From positions 25,078,906 through 25,142,905 of the forward strand of contig CM040745.1 of NCBI GenBank assembly GCA_022829145.1: DNA of 64,000 nucleotides. Reading direction: 5' to 3'. The first letter of the stretch is position 1. Every line of letters begins with the position of its first letter. The notes beneath the pieces were generated by a model. That model was given only the letters and a program-made list of their open reading frames with translations. It searched no databases and was not told the DNA's origin. The position numbers were made by a program, and so were the translations under genes. Below are positions 22,146-35,646 of this stretch, piece by piece. This stretch comes from Albula goreensis. Taxonomy: Eukaryota; Chordata; Actinopteri; Albuliformes; Albulidae.

Positions 22146-23095
22146 GTGAGCCATAGCACCACTTCAAACAACACATCACACCTCACCCTCTCCTGGAGGC
22201 AGGAGACACGGGGCTGCCGTTTCACAGTCAATGTGTAATGCCTGCAGAACTTAACAATGCTCTGAAGCCAGTGCACTACAGTGTTTGTAAAAGCTTTATA
22301 TATTCTACAGTGGACAGAAACTGTAGATGTTCCACAGTGAGTATGCAATACTTGAAGAATCTTAAATTATAAATACATTTACAATACAGGACCTTTAGGC
22401 ACATTTAAAGGGAATTTGTTGATATTTTGTGGACTGAACAACATTTTAATATAGTTGTACTGTAAACTTGGGGGAAAATGTGTTATTCTCAGTGTAAACA
22501 TCTCCACTCATCAGTTCAGATACTCCAGACTGTTTTCGTATTTCAGGCATTTCAGGTATTTCAGGTATTTCTGTCAGTTTACACTAATGCTACAAAATAG
22601 TCAACAGCACATGATGTATACATGAGTTCAGTGACTTAATGAGAACATTGAGCTCTCAGAAATGATGTTAGGCTTCAGCCCAAATCTCCTAATTTTCCAG
22701 GGTACAAGAAGTGTATTATTGTTATGGTACATCAGACTTCATGTGGTACAAATAGAGCTGTGGTCCTGTTGCTATTTTGGTAGAGTATTTAAAACCTTTG
22801 CGGTGACTGTTGGTTCCCATGCTCAGGAGCTAGGAACTGCAATGCAAGGGGATTCGCTGTTGTGATTCACACCCCCTGGACTGATCCACTAGTAACAGAC
22901 CAAGTGAAATTGAAGGCTATTTCTGATTGTGGTGAAGGCAAGAAAAACGCTGTGAGGGTCTGCATTGGGGTTGTGGGGTTCAGATGGGGTTAGGTCTCAG
23001 GCATCATTCTCCTGCCCTCTGAATCAGGAAGGCAAATAGAGCTGTGGCAGGAGGCAGCAAACAGTGAGCGCCCTTGTCCATGCTTGTCTTCACAG
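22146..23095 (+). other. intron 16
   Basis: 950 bp. A small repeat of about 9 bp (ATTTCAGGT, roughly three copies) lies near 22539-22570. No gene was seen. The acceptor is TGTCTTCACAG. Confidence 0.7.
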
Positions 23096-23288
23096 TCACC
23101 CAATGAGGTGTACAGCTTTAAGAGGAATTCGCCCCTCTGTGGAGGACGGGGCGGTGACACGTTTTTTGGTGGGAGACATCGGACAGGACCAGCCAAGAGG
23201 ACTAACTGTGTGAGTCTCCTGGGGTCCAATCAGGTGGTGCGAGCCCTACCCCCTGGAGACGTGCCTCTGGGCGAAATCTTCCCCAAAG
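23096..23288 (+). CDS. vwa8: vwa8 visible exon 17
   Basis: 64 codons (w654-w717) plus one base of Asp w718. SPNEVYSFKR starts it, then a basic Gly/Arg-rich linker (GGRGGDTFFGGRHRTGPAKR), then NCVSLLGSNQVVRALPPGDV. The linker is the least conserved part. The donor, AAAG|gttaga, is weak at +3. Confidence 0.93.
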
Positions 23289-23941
23289 GTTAGAGCCTGC
23301 GCCAGTCAGAACAGACCTCTACCCAGCTACTCTCAGAAAGACATCAATTCTACTACACTTACAGATTTCTCACTCCTGCACCCTTCATATGTTGACCTTT
23401 TTTTTTTTTTAGACATTTAGCAGATGCTTTTAATTAAGAGTGGCTTAGAGGAAGTGCAGTACTTCAACAGTAGAAGTGCAGCAGAACCAGGTCCATGAGT
23501 TGAAAAAGTATGCATGCACTTCTGCAGCAAAGAAACATCAATAGCTGCAGTAAGCGCTTTGTTTCTGCTCCACTCGGAGAGGGATCTCACTATTGCCGCG
23601 CACAGAGAAGGATACCTCCAACCTACTCCCTCCAGACCTGTACTCCCATCAGTCAGCCAATCAATCCACAAATCTCTCAAATTGTAGTGATCCTCCCAAA
23701 GGGATGTAAACAGCATGCTTTGCAAAGCACTGCACAGAGAATAATTGTCTATAAATGGTTATTACATGGTAACACCACTGATTTGAGCCACTGAAATGCA
23801 GTGTAGTGCTGGCAGAAGGCTGCAATTGGGGTGTGAGCAATTGATTGACTAAATCAAGTCAGCTAATCATTCCTAACTAAAGCAGACCATTTGGGGCCAT
23901 GATTAATCTGTGGAGTTTTTTCTCTCTTGGGTTTTTCACAG
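23289..23941 (+). other. intron 17
   Basis: 653 bp, GT-AG. It contains a 13-T run and a LINE-tail-like fragment (listed separately). The acceptor is GGGTTTTTCACAG. Confidence 0.75.
23411..23450 (-). mobile_element. fish LINE/SINE tail fragment
   Basis: ACATTTAGCAGATGCTTTTA followed by AAGAGTGGCTTA resembles, on the minus strand, the tail shared by many teleost L2-type LINEs and dependent SINEs (consensus of the form TCTGGATAAGAG..TCTGCTAAATG). A 13-T run at 23398-23410 abuts it. Only the tail is recognisable. Confidence 0.55.
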
Positions 23942-24023
23942 ATGTAACACCACCAATGACCGCAGCTTACCTGGAGGTGACGGACCTCAACTCAAAGAAG
24001 GTCAAATACATTCCCGTTCCAAG
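23942..24023 (+). CDS. vwa8: vwa8 visible exon 18
   Basis: Completes Asp w718, then 26 codons (w719-w744) plus two bases of Arg w745: VTPPMTAAYLEVTDLNSKKV, KYIPVP. It is a short, well conserved exon. The donor is AG|gtacca. Confidence 0.94.
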
Positions 24024-25539
24024 GTACCACACCAGTCAATCCTTCAGCATCGTGCATGAGCAGAAAGTGAACAGCATGTTTCCCTGTTCTAATCATCCAC
24101 TCCTCTGCATTGGGTGGTGTTTATGAACAGAAAGGAGACCTTGCACATTCACTCTCTGCTTGCTATCTTCATCAACGATGCTCATAAAAGTTGGCATTCA
24201 TTTGGGGCACTGATTTCCATGAAAAAACAAGGGAAAGGGAAAGTGACATTTATTGCATGATTTAGTATGTTAAACAGGACATAACCTAAAGTTTTCATTT
24301 ACGAATTTATAGTGTATTATTGTATATTATAAATAAATATAGCATTATTGAAGTAAATTTGAAATATAGTTTCAAATAAATAAATATATTTTCAATTACT
24401 ATCTAATATATGTAGTAATGTAGTAGTAATAAAGATAATGGCATTGTCAGCTGAAGTTAATAATTGAGATTGAGCCCCCTTCTGTTCTTTACACAGAAGA
24501 ACAGAAGAGAAAGCTCAGGGGGGCGATTTCACAGTCACTGCTGTTGGTGCTGTTTCAGATTTAAACAGCCCCAGGTCTGAGAGTATTAGCAGTAATGTTA
24601 TCAAATGGATGACTGAAAAAACGTCCTCATTGTTTTGTACATTTTAATTTTTTATTTTGTGTTTTACAGATCATGCTTCTCAATATGAATGACTGTACCG
24701 TATAACTGTTTACAATATAACTGTACTGTAAAGTTTTACATATTCCTGGCATCACTTCCTGTAGTACATATTGTGTAGTTCCTATATTTGGTTATTTAGA
24801 ACAGCATGAACCTCAGGGCCATAAACTATATTACAAATGTAACAGCTGTGTAAGTGACACCATTGAAGGGCTCTGCTGTGTGGTAGATAGTACTCTGCTA
24901 CCCCCTTGAGGAGAACATTGGGTAGTACATCTTATTTTTCACATGGGTATTTCTCTGTCGCAGTAACATCCCTTTTCTCACAAACAGACACTATCTTAAG
25001 CTATCAAATGCACAAAAGTACATTGCTCTGAAAGATGAATGGATTCACATTTTTAATATATGTGTCAATACTTTTGTTTTCTCGTAATCAATGGGAATAT
25101 TGAATTGGATTTTTAAGAATATCCTTCAGATGTAGCATCACGTTGCCTGATTGCCAATCCTGCAGCTCTGTCTATGCTGTGATTAATCCTCCAGTATTTC
25201 AGCTGCAGCGGTATTCTAACTGAAATCTACATTTTATTTATTTCTTTACTCTGCCTTATTTGCCATTTTTGGGGTGCAGTTGCTGTAGTCTGATCTATCC
25301 CCATTATTTAGATTGTAGCTCTGCCCTGAGTAGTCCCTCATTAGTTCATATATAGCTGTATCTGTAAAAATTCCACAATATTCCATGTGTAGCTGTATTT
25401 TAACGAATGAACCATTAGTTTGAATGCAGCTCTATTTGTAATGCATCCTCCATTGTTTTGTTTGTTTAGTGTGTAGGTGAATCACTGACAATGTTATACA
25501 TAGAAGTTTCTGTACCCTGACTCTTTCCCATGTTTGCAG
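24024..25539 (+). other. intron 18
   Basis: About 1.5 kb, AT-rich. Its 3' part carries the degenerate 37-bp array listed separately. The acceptor is CATGTTTGCAG. Confidence 0.75.
25131..25463 (+). repeat. degenerate tandem array, 37-bp period
   Basis: The anchor (G/T)(C/T)AGCT recurs with its A at 25164, 25201, 25317, 25354, 25391 and 25428. The spacing is exactly 37 bp for 25164-25201 and for the last four. Weaker copies are inferred near 25240 and 25278. Consensus is roughly GCAGCTSTRTTTGTAAT followed by CATCCTCCATTRTTT. Copies are heavily diverged, so the array is old. Confidence 0.75.
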
Positions 25540-25744
25540 GTCCAATACCATCTCTCCATACACCAGTTGGCTCTCCAAGGTGTCTGACACAGATGTTGTG
25601 CTGGCACCATTGGGCAATGGGGGAGTGGTCACAGTGGATATGGGTGGCTATGTACGGCTTTGGGAGACAGGACTGGACAGCCTCCAGCGCTCCCTGCTAG
25701 AGTGGAGGAATATGATTGGTGCAGGAGATGGCCGACCAGTGCAG
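25540..25744 (+). CDS. vwa8: vwa8 visible exon 19
   Basis: Completes Arg w745, then 68 codons (w746-w813). ISPYTSWLSKVSDTDVVLAP, GGVVTVDMGGYVRLWETGL and LQRSLLEWRNMIG are strongly conserved. VTVD..G.VRLWETG is WD-repeat-like, suggesting a beta-propeller blade that ends in a helix. It precedes the largest intron. The donor is CAG|gtaggt. Confidence 0.96.
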
Positions 25745-27050
25745 GTAGGTCTCTCTTCTCATGTAGGAATCATATTCCATTGTGGCCCTTGTCAAGGAGT
25801 ACTTAGAATGATACAATATACAAGACCACCATGTGATGTAAAAGGTAAAGATCAAATAAAATCTGTTTTGTAGGCTGAACACTTTTAGGAAGGCATGTAG
25901 ACTATTAAAAGGTAAGAATTATACTGGGGATAGTATTAGTTCATAGTATTAGTCCCTGAGCCAATAACCGAAAAGATAATTGTTACTAAGTTTTTTATGT
26001 AAAAAAAAGAATTTCTATGTTTGATGGTGCATTTAGGTTGGTCTTTTGGCAAAGAAACTCTCTGAAGATGGTTTCACATATGTCAAATGTTCAAAATGAA
26101 ACTAACAATATTAAATATGTTATCATTCATATCATCACAATTTCCATTCCATTGACGTTATATCCTTTTAGGGACTTTTGCAGGCCTCATTTTTCTTGTG
26201 TCATGAAATTGGAAGACTCCAGAGCTCTTTAAATCAGTTTAATTTCATTAAATGAAAATTATACATTTAGATACTTGAATTTGGTCTCACAAAATGTGTA
26301 CAAGGAATAAAAAACCTCTTGTACACGTTTATTTTTGTGGGGAATTTTTTATCAGAGCACTTGCATTTTTGGTAGTCTGATGCTTAGGAGTATTGTACTG
26401 CTTATTTTCTATTTTTGCATCTGTTGTCTGTTTATAGCCTTCTCCAATTTAGACAACCCAGGTGAATGACCAAGTGTAAGCTTGCAATACTGAATTTCAC
26501 CACATGGGGGCATAGTACCCTTGTACTGGAGAAATCACACTGTGCTGAACGAATTACTTAAACATCAAACAATAGTTTGTTGGTATAATGAACATTTACT
26601 GATGTTGAGGGAAACCTTGTTATCAAATTGTACATAAGGCCATAGTACCTACACAAGTAGACTTAGACTGGTTCAACTTTGTGTGGAAAAAATAGTGTTT
26701 GTAGAATAGAATATGTTGTTGCATGTAGTTTTATGTATATATTGCACAGTGTACACTGCAGGATAAATGATCTTATCCAATGCCTGCTTTGCGTCATCGT
26801 GTACTTCAGAGATAATGGCATTGTTTTGTCTTTGTTACAATACCATTCGAAGACATTCCTTGAAAATGGACCAGAGAGAGGGCCTTTTCTGTTTTGAGTT
26901 TTTGTGTGTACCTTGAATATGTCACCTCTCACTTCATCATCCTTGACTAATGTTTTTCCTCTCCATATAGTGTTTTGGTGTATTCCTTGCACACAATTTC
27001 CTCAATGCCAAGTGTAATATGCAACCTTCATACATTTAAACACAGGGAAG

Positions 27051-27089
27051 ACTTCCCATTTCATGTTTTCCATACATGAAATGGGAAGT
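27051..27089. repeat. perfect 15-bp inverted repeat (hairpin)
   Basis: ACTTCCCATTTCATG at 27051-27065 and its exact reverse complement at 27075-27089 are separated by 9 nt. Transcribed, it would form a short hairpin; it may also be a residual transposon palindrome. Confidence 0.9.
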
Positions 27090-30000
27090 TCTGACTACAC
27101 ATACAAACATAAGCGTACACATGCAGAGACCTGCTTACAAAAACACATACATAGCACTCGTACATAAGCACATGCATACACAGAAATCCACACACACACA
27201 GAGGGAGACACATACATAAAGACATGTTTACCTACCCCTTTGAGTGGTCCAGCTGCATCCAGTGCTGTAATGTTTAGCATTCAGGGGGGTGAAGTCAGTC
27301 ACACCCCAGGATCAGAGTTTAGTATATCCTGGATTAGAGGGTGGGTGTTGACCTTTTAATACTTTAAGAGCGTAGCTGAGCTGTCTTTTTATTTAATTGT
27401 TATTTCTCAAGCTTTATGTCATTGTAAGTGTTATCTGCCCCTACTATTCAGCTTGTTGAGATCATATGTGTGGAAAGTGAGTGTGAGAAGGTGCTGGCAT
27501 TCTCAGGGTCAGTGTTAGTGTAATGGTGAAAGAGGCGTGTCAGCATGGGGTGGGGTGGCTGGGTAGACTTTACAGATTAAATTTTATGAAATCTTGCCTC
27601 ATCTTAGATATTAAACCTGAGTCTTTGTTTTTGTACTTGTTGACTGGAAGCCCAGATTGTTCAGTGAAGCCAGGCAGATTGAGTGCCTCTGGGTTGTGTT
27701 CTCTCATAGAAGCAACATTGTGACCAGCAGGGTCCTCAGTCCACCTCCCCTCAGCTTGTCTGTGTGGTGTTCATATTCTCTTCTGTGATTTAGTATGCAT
27801 GTTTGTCAGGCTTCGGTTTTTAGCACCAGTTTCTCCTGTGGAAATATGCTGACTCTGTTCAGCATTCCTCTACTGGGTGGTAAATAAATGACTGGGAGTT
27901 TGAGGCTGGAATTCAAATCCTGGTCTCCAGCAGGGACAGCCTCTCTCCAGGGGGTCATCTGGAATCTCCCTCCCCTCCAGCACCATGACAGGGGGCATAT
28001 TCCCTCCTTTCCCACATAACTAACACATTCCTCTCAACATCCCTGCGGCCAACACTGTAAAGCAGCATGACATTCTGTCAGAAACCTGACCATTTCAGCT
28101 GCAAGGTTAAATTGTATTCCCCTCCAAATCCTCTGTCTGGTGCCTTTTAGAAGTAATAAGCTCACAAATTTCTCCTTTCATATACCTGCAGAGGAGACAG
28201 TTGTGGGAAGAGCTGAGATACGGTGACTGAAAATTAATGAATCCCATGGTCTGTTTTACAGAGTGGAAGCAGGAGACCAAGCAAAAAGTAAAGGTAAACC
28301 ATAATAGGATGCCATATAAACAGGCCAGTGAAATGAAGCATGATGCAATTAAGAAGAGTAAGCATATAACAGCACAATCAATTAGCTTCATGGAGGACCC
28401 CTTCATACCTGTTTTTACGCTTTGTGTCTAACAAAAAATCATAGCTTACCCTTGACAGCTTATGCCATTGTTATCATAATAAGGAATTGGCTTGATGGCC
28501 AACAAGAGTGAACTACCGGAATAAATGAAGGAACTTGATTGGATGGATGCCTATTCCTCAGAACCCTGGGCCTGCACTAAGGCCTCATTGTGTGGGAGGA
28601 GACCTTGGCTCCACCCACTGCCTGGCCTCATGAATGAGACCATTATGAAGTCATTCCAGAGCTGTCACTGCTGTCATAGCGAGGCGACCGCCTCTTCTTT
28701 AATTAACAACAGTTTATCAGAACGTGTGTCATTTCTGCCTGTTTACGTCAAAGCTGTGGAATCTCAGCTATTGTTCTGGAGCTTACAGCCTGGGCACACT
28801 GACATAACCAATTTTTACATTTTGTCACATTGATTAGTTTTCTCCTTGCTATCATTGTAATTTATGTTGTTTTTAATCGCTTTCTTGTTACTTAAGGAAA
28901 TGTTTATCAATAATTCACTCTTTGTGGCTCTTGATGAAATTCCTTTGTAAAGAATGATGTCTGAAATTTGATTTGGGTGGTTGTTTTGACTGCAGAGACT
29001 GAATTTGTTGATTCCCACCGGTTAATAACAACACCAGCATTACCAATTACACCGGACAAGAAAATATGTGTCAGTGACGCTCAATATCTGTAGAGTGCTT
29101 ACTTTAAAAATTTTACATCAGATTTTTAGATCTTCCCCTTATTTTGAACAAAGTGATTGCTTAGAAGGTTTGTTCTTTATTATTTTTTGATGAAAAACAA
29201 CAATAAAACAGGGCAATGACAAACTTGCTTGTATTAAAAATAAATAGAACTATGACTTTTATTAACAAAATTAATAAGAAGGATGACGGCTTGTCTGATG
29301 TCACTCTGTGCTACTTTTGGAGGCATATGAGTCCCTCAACCCCTCCTATAGAAAACCGTGCTCACTGTTTGAGTTAACTCAAAAACTCTTATTATTGTAG
29401 TTGAAAATGAAGTGGTTTTGTGAACCCTTTGAAGCTGTATATTTTTCCTCTACAAGATGGTGAGAATAGCAAACCTTTAAAGTCAGACCAAAATTAGAAA
29501 CTGTGAATTCATCTCTGTGATGATGTCTAGGAAAGATTCCATGTGGTGTGTTAGGAATGTGTGTTACACTGTTTTGACCAGTTCCTCAGTGCTCAGATAT
29601 TGTGTCAAAGGCCAGATTAAAGAAATTCAACTGGCATGCAGGAAGGCAGAATGGTTCCTCAGTGAACCCTGGGACAGCAGAGCGATGGCGTTCAGGATGC
29701 GCACACCTGAGCAGAGTGAGGTTGAGCTGCTGCAGCACCACAGCAAAAGGACCTGGCCTGTCTACATGGGGCAGCCATTTGTGTGCTGTACAGGTCCTGT
29801 AACTATGTATCTTACTGACAAAAGCAATTGAATCTCTAATTTCTAAGTAAATTTGTCAAATAGTTTTACAAAGACATTGGTACCATGCTGGCAGTTGTTG
29901 CAGTGGCAGAATAGTGTGGCAGTCCTGGCATTTGTGCTTGAATGGTACAAGAATATTGGACTTAATATTCTGGCTGAGTGAAGGAGTCATGGTCATTTTC

Positions 30001-33000
30001 TTGTGTTGCAATAATGAGATGTTAACACTGCTGCAGAACCCTTGAAACTTGAGCTGCCCCTCTTCGGAGAATTGACCAGGCGCTGCGGCGCACGGCTCAG
30101 TAATGACTCACACCTTACCGCTGCTCACAGGGTCCCCGAGGGAACGAGCCAAACCTGCAGCAGAACAAGAGCCACTGAGAGCCACTGCAGATATATCTAC
30201 ATGAAATAAGGGCAGTCCATGATTCAGTGGCTTGTGTATGAATTGCTTGACTATTTGAAGTTTAAAATAAGAATCGGTCACCCTGCAGATCCGCAAGGAC
30301 GAGAATAAATACCACCATTCTAGAGTGTAGATATGTGTACACCTCTTTTTACACTGTATGTAAATGATGAGTCTAGATGGGCCTGTCCTTGTCATTACAT
30401 TTTTTTCCCAAGAGGCACACAGGTGTAAAAATACTGTATGAGAATAACACCCTTCTGGTGATCGAAATCACTGTCTCTGTCTTTTCTAATACTAAAGTGA
30501 AAATAAGGGCCTTGGCCCCATGAGTGAATGGGACCCAGGACACCCTGATAGTGTCTGTGGGGCTGATGGGGGATTATCTGATCATAATCATGCCAGACGA
30601 AGAGAAGGGAAGGAGATAAATGCAGACTGGAAAGTGGGCGAGGGTAGAAGCAGGTCTGGTTTCCTCATGGAACACGCTAGAACATTCCACCTGGTGTCTG
30701 CAGATGTGTTTGTGAGATTAGAGAGAGCAGGTTCTTCTGTCCAAGTGGTGAACAGTGTGATGCAGCCAGTACTGCTGCCACTGCTGATGTTGTCCAGGCA
30801 ACACTATGCCTTCAAACCTCAGAGACCGTCTTTTTCCAGACATGATTAACCAAACAGTTTGGCAAACCATATTGTAATGACAGACTTGTAAGGATTTGTT
30901 AATAATTTCTAATGCAGGTTTTAGTGAGTAGAATGCATTCTGAGTAGGCAATGACAGAAATTATAAAAGGTTGAGCAAGGCCAAATTAATCAAAGGATAA
31001 AACATTCCTAAATGGAATTCATTTAACATATGGGCATATTTTTCTCAAAAAAAGTTAAAAAAAAAAACATTGCTGTCAGGCTTGCTTGGAGGTGCAAGAG
31101 GTTCCCCTCTGTAAAATATGGCTGATCCCCCCTCTGGTTTTTGTCATAGTAAATTTTGTTTTGGGGCCCTCTAGCCCTTGCCCCACGTGAAGGGTTTGAC
31201 GTTCAACATGAAAACTAACCTGGCATTTTTTTCCAATGACTGTGCCTGCAGGTGTTTGCAAATCCTTTCTTTTCATATACTTTCAACTGGCACTGCTAAG
31301 TGCTTAGGTAGGCCATTGTCATGGTCTTAAGCAAAGGGTTGTCCTTTCTTAATGCTCAGTGTGCTTGTGAGGTAGTGTGGGTGCAGGCTTTTATGCTAAC
31401 CCAATAATAAGCCTCCTGATTCAGCAAGTTAAGGTCTTGATTGGGCACCATGATTAGTTGATTAGCTGCATCTTGTGGCTTAGTGCTGGGCTGTATCCAA
31501 AGCTTGCACCCATTCCATTCCATGGCAGATAAGTTTGGAGACCCTAGCTGCGCACACTCTGTGAGGTTGTCTCTGTCAGGCAGTCAGGCAGGGCAGGGCT
31601 ATAGGGTAATGTGATACTTAAAGGGTGAGAGCCGAGTCCGGCAGCTGTGGCATTCGGCGGACGTACACTCCTCCCGCTATGGTCAGATGACGCCACCATC
31701 CTGACTGGAATGGGGGTTTCATCATCATGGTGGCTCCTTGGCTCACAATGAAAACATGCCTGGAATTCCACCCAGGCCTCCCACCTCACAGGCTGTGCCA
31801 AGGCCTTGCGTGGTTGGCTGCACGGTCAGGGAAAGGGCGCCCACCGTGACCAGCCCAGCACCCTGCAGTTCACAGTGTCCTTCATGTGTTTGTGGAGGGA
31901 AATACTCAGAGGAGTGAGTTTGGCTTTTTTAAGTCACTACCTCCTTTTCCATCATGAGCAGTTACATCCATCTTGTAACATCTGAAAAACCAGTTGAGAA
32001 TGGTTGAACATTATTGTGACGGGTGAAAATGAGGCTTATCGGACTTAATAAAACAGCAAGCAGATATAATTTGTTGCTTTTTTTTTCTGGAAACCGAAAC
32101 ACATTCCTTCTTAAAGGTTCGTGGAAAGGTTTGGTTCCACAGGACACACCTGCCCACATTAAGGACACGTGCAATATTTTCTTACCACGAGCATCAACTT
32201 ACTGAGGGAGTGTCTAAGGACATAGAAGTGTTTCATACCAATAATTCAAATGTAAATTGAATTGAAATACATTATACATAAATTAAACACATAAGCTATT
32301 GGTTTTTATAGTGAGGGGTGACATGTGTCAAATATATTCCACTTCCTCAAACTGCCCGCTGGATGGTTATCATTGTGATGTATTTTAGTTATCTACTGGT
32401 GATAGGGTGAGGGTGTCTTTAGATCCTTTGCATCTGACTGTCTAGTTTCTGAGAATAATACAACATCGTTTCACAGAGCAGGGCCACTGGGGTGTGAGTC
32501 TGTGCTTCTGTGGTAGCCAGAGTATTACCACAGTGTCAGCTGAGGGAGGAGTGTGACACACTGAGTGACGCTGTCTGCCGGCCACATGCTTGGACACGGG
32601 GAAGGCCCCGTTAGTGAGCAGATGAGTGTTGAGCGCATTTCCCTCACGATGCATAAAACATGAGACTGTGATTTGGATGAGGGATGAGAGCTTTTTCCAG
32701 ATCGATTCCAGCCTCCACAGACCTGGATCACTGCAACATTTTGACCAGTATCAAAAATAATTATTAATCATGCTCCAAAAGTTTGTTGAAAAGAATCACA
32801 ATCTGAAACATATTTTGTGTGTGTGCAGTGTATACCTCCAGGTCTGCTGTTGAAATGTGAATTGGGAAGAAGTGGCAGCAGGTTTCACACTTCAGACCAG
32901 AATGTTTACTTGTCTTTGTTCTCTCAAACTAATACATCTCAGCCATGAGGCAGGCCTACTAATAAAATCAGACAATCCAAATACAAGCAAATAAAAATCA

Positions 33001-35560
33001 GGATAAAAATAGAATTAAAAAATACATTGTTTGACAGCACCACAGGGTATCACATAATCAGGAACAGCATTGCTCAAGTAGTTGGGACTTCAGTGTCCCA
33101 CACTGCAAACACTTTCAATCAATCATGCGCCTGTAGTCTGTTTACACTCACTGCACATGATATGTCCTCCTCCGACTCGATGTTTGTGAGTTTAACATTG
33201 TGGAGTTTATCAGAGAATTGAGATCACATGTTTCAGCAGAGCATGCATGCTTCTTTACGCTGTCCCAGCTTCACATAAGAGGGTGTAGCTATGAGCACAA
33301 GTGCATACAAATAGGCATTCTAAACCATGTGAAGATATTGTTAAAATAAAAGGATAGGTATACATATGAGACATATTATTTTTCGTTCATGAATTGTTTT
33401 TCATAAAAAGATTTTCAAACATTCTCCCAATGTGAGTGTCGGTGTACTCACTGCTCATATGTGGGCGTAATTTGCATTGACAGTCTGGACCAAACTCATA
33501 CCAGATAGGTAGGGCCCATCACTGCACTGCTTTGACAAATTGAACACCTTGTAGCCCCAGCATGTATGATGCTGAAGTCTGTAGGTGTTGAAAAGCAATA
33601 GTTCTGCAATCAAAGAGAGATACTTAAGCTAGTCCAGTGCCACGTCGTGCATGTGTCAGTTCTCTTGGCCACGTGGTAAGCAGATCTTTGGCTTGTGCCC
33701 TGGGGAAATGAAAAACAAATGTTGAACTTCTCAATGTTACAGCATTTCACGGTCCTTCATTTGAACCCAGGGCGCTTAGCACCTCTCCTTGCATGACTAT
33801 GTTCATTTGCTCAGACCCTCACCTTGAGACAAAAATGGTGCTGCGCATTTGTACCACAGTTGATGTAAATCAGGTTTTGTACTTTGCTTAGCTGGGCCCA
33901 TTTTCTAGTCAATACAACTCACCAAAGAGTATTTGCCAGGCAATGAAAATACACCTCTCTCAGATTCTTCCATTAAACTTCAATAACAGTCATAACCAGT
34001 AATGAAACATCACACAAAGTTGACCGGTGTTCTGTTTGTTTTGGAACGTGTTACATGGTAACACTTGATGGTGTAGCTGTAGTGGCATAATGTTCATATG
34101 CATCTGACATAGTGCGAGGTCTGCAGGTCATGTGCATCAGCATCCCTAAACTCTGGACAGGGCTCTGACATATTTCAGTAGAGGAACAGATGGGTGCTGC
34201 TGATGTGCTGGGGGCTACATAATATTTTTGGATGCCTTACAAAGTACCACAGAAGTGTACTGTGCGTTGGAACTGATGTCTGTTACATGCAGATTTTCAA
34301 CAGAGATTAAGTCATTCTGGCAAAAGGTCAATATAGAGTGACTGAGTTGAATCACTGGTCTCAGACGGCAAACACATTTGTCTGATTTCTTCCTTATTTT
34401 GAGAACTTTGTTTTAAATAATTTTCTGTTTGTATGAGGACAGATAAGTAGTTACATCTTGGTGGGGCTTGTAGCAACCATGGGTTGCAGCTTTGTTTCTG
34501 ATCAATCATGTAATGAGTGATTTAATGACAGTGTTCATCTTGAGAAACTGTTCATTGTGGGCGCGTAAATGGCTTGCAGTGCATTCCAGTTTTGTCCCAC
34601 CTTTTTGTAAAGATGAAGTTATAGAATAAAAAATGGGTAGAGCCTTTAGTCAAGGTCACAGAGCCAAGTGCCTGAAATAGAAATAAAGCATCCAATAGGA
34701 TTGCAGGAAAACCTGAGGTGTGTAATGCTTGTGACACACGTGGGCTGCAGGGGATGGAGTGTCCTGTCGTAACCAACGCATGAATGATTTTACTGTACAT
34801 ATCTGTGAGACACAAACTGTGCAGAGGCCAGCTTCAGGCCAAAGCATTGGATCTGTCGCAGCCATCTTTACCTGGTGTAATACTGATTAGCTGTGTCTGT
34901 ATGCTCACTGAGGGAAAGGTGGAAAACAGCCGTGATTCCTTTCCTGTCCTCATAAAGCAGCATGAAGGTCACAGGTCTCTGTGAGCCAGGGGGAGGAATG
35001 ACCTTGGAGTCCTCTGTGAATTGTGTTGTCATTCATGGTATAATGTATAGTGACGCTGTCTTACCTGGGCTGCCAGTGTAAAGCACTCCAGGTGTTGGTG
35101 CTGTATGTGTATTAGCTTAGAGCGCTGTAGTGCCCCCCTGCCGAACTGGGGCCCCACTCAGCCCCCTCTCAGTCTGGATGTCCTCCAGTGCTGGACATGT
35201 GCAACACATCTGCACTGCTCCAAGGGCCTGGCTCTTTTACTGTATGACCTGGGGAGATGGTCTAATGAATGGTTTTTCATATCCTGTTTGAACGGTTGTA
35301 TAGATTGTTTGGCTGTCTTTGGAAAGCAGGCTATGTTTTTATTAAAACACATTCTGGAAGATGTGACATGTACATAGAATAACAATGAGAATCACGGTTT
35401 GAGTGTTGAGCCCATCCTGTGTGTATACTGTTGTGTGTCTTCAGGTGTGTTTTGGCATATGTGTGCAGGAGTGTACAAGATCACGCATGAGTGTTTCTGT
35501 GTGTCTGTGGATGTATATACAGTATGTGTGTGCATTTGCCCATGCATTGGTTTATGGTCA

Positions 35561-35562
<2 letters not shown>

Positions 35563-35642
<80 letters not shown>
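35563..35642 (+). repeat. (TG)40 microsatellite
   Basis: Forty perfect TG dinucleotides, continuing imperfectly to about 35698. Alternating purine-pyrimidine DNA of this length can adopt the Z form and is usually length-variable. Confidence 0.98.

Positions 35643-35646
<4 letters not shown>

Noticed and set aside
26296-26326. 9-bp inverted repeat GTGTACAAG/CTTGTACAC
   Set aside because: Short stem with a 13-nt loop; not above chance expectation in a 64-kb window.
27880-27960. TTCAAATCC, possibly a tRNA T-arm or SINE B box
   Set aside because: No acceptor stem or A box could be paired; a single short motif is not evidence.
29517-29831. 104-codon open frame in intron 19
   Set aside because: No motif, no splice context and ordinary composition; probably chance.
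31541-31860. GC-richer segment with an 85-codon minus-strand frame in intron 19
   Set aside because: No identifiable protein, RNA or repeat family; kept only as a place to look for regulatory DNA.
33741-33810. B-box-like TTTGAACCCAGG, suggesting a tRNA-derived SINE on the minus strand
   Set aside because: The expected A box at proper spacing, cloverleaf pairing and SINE tail could not be found.
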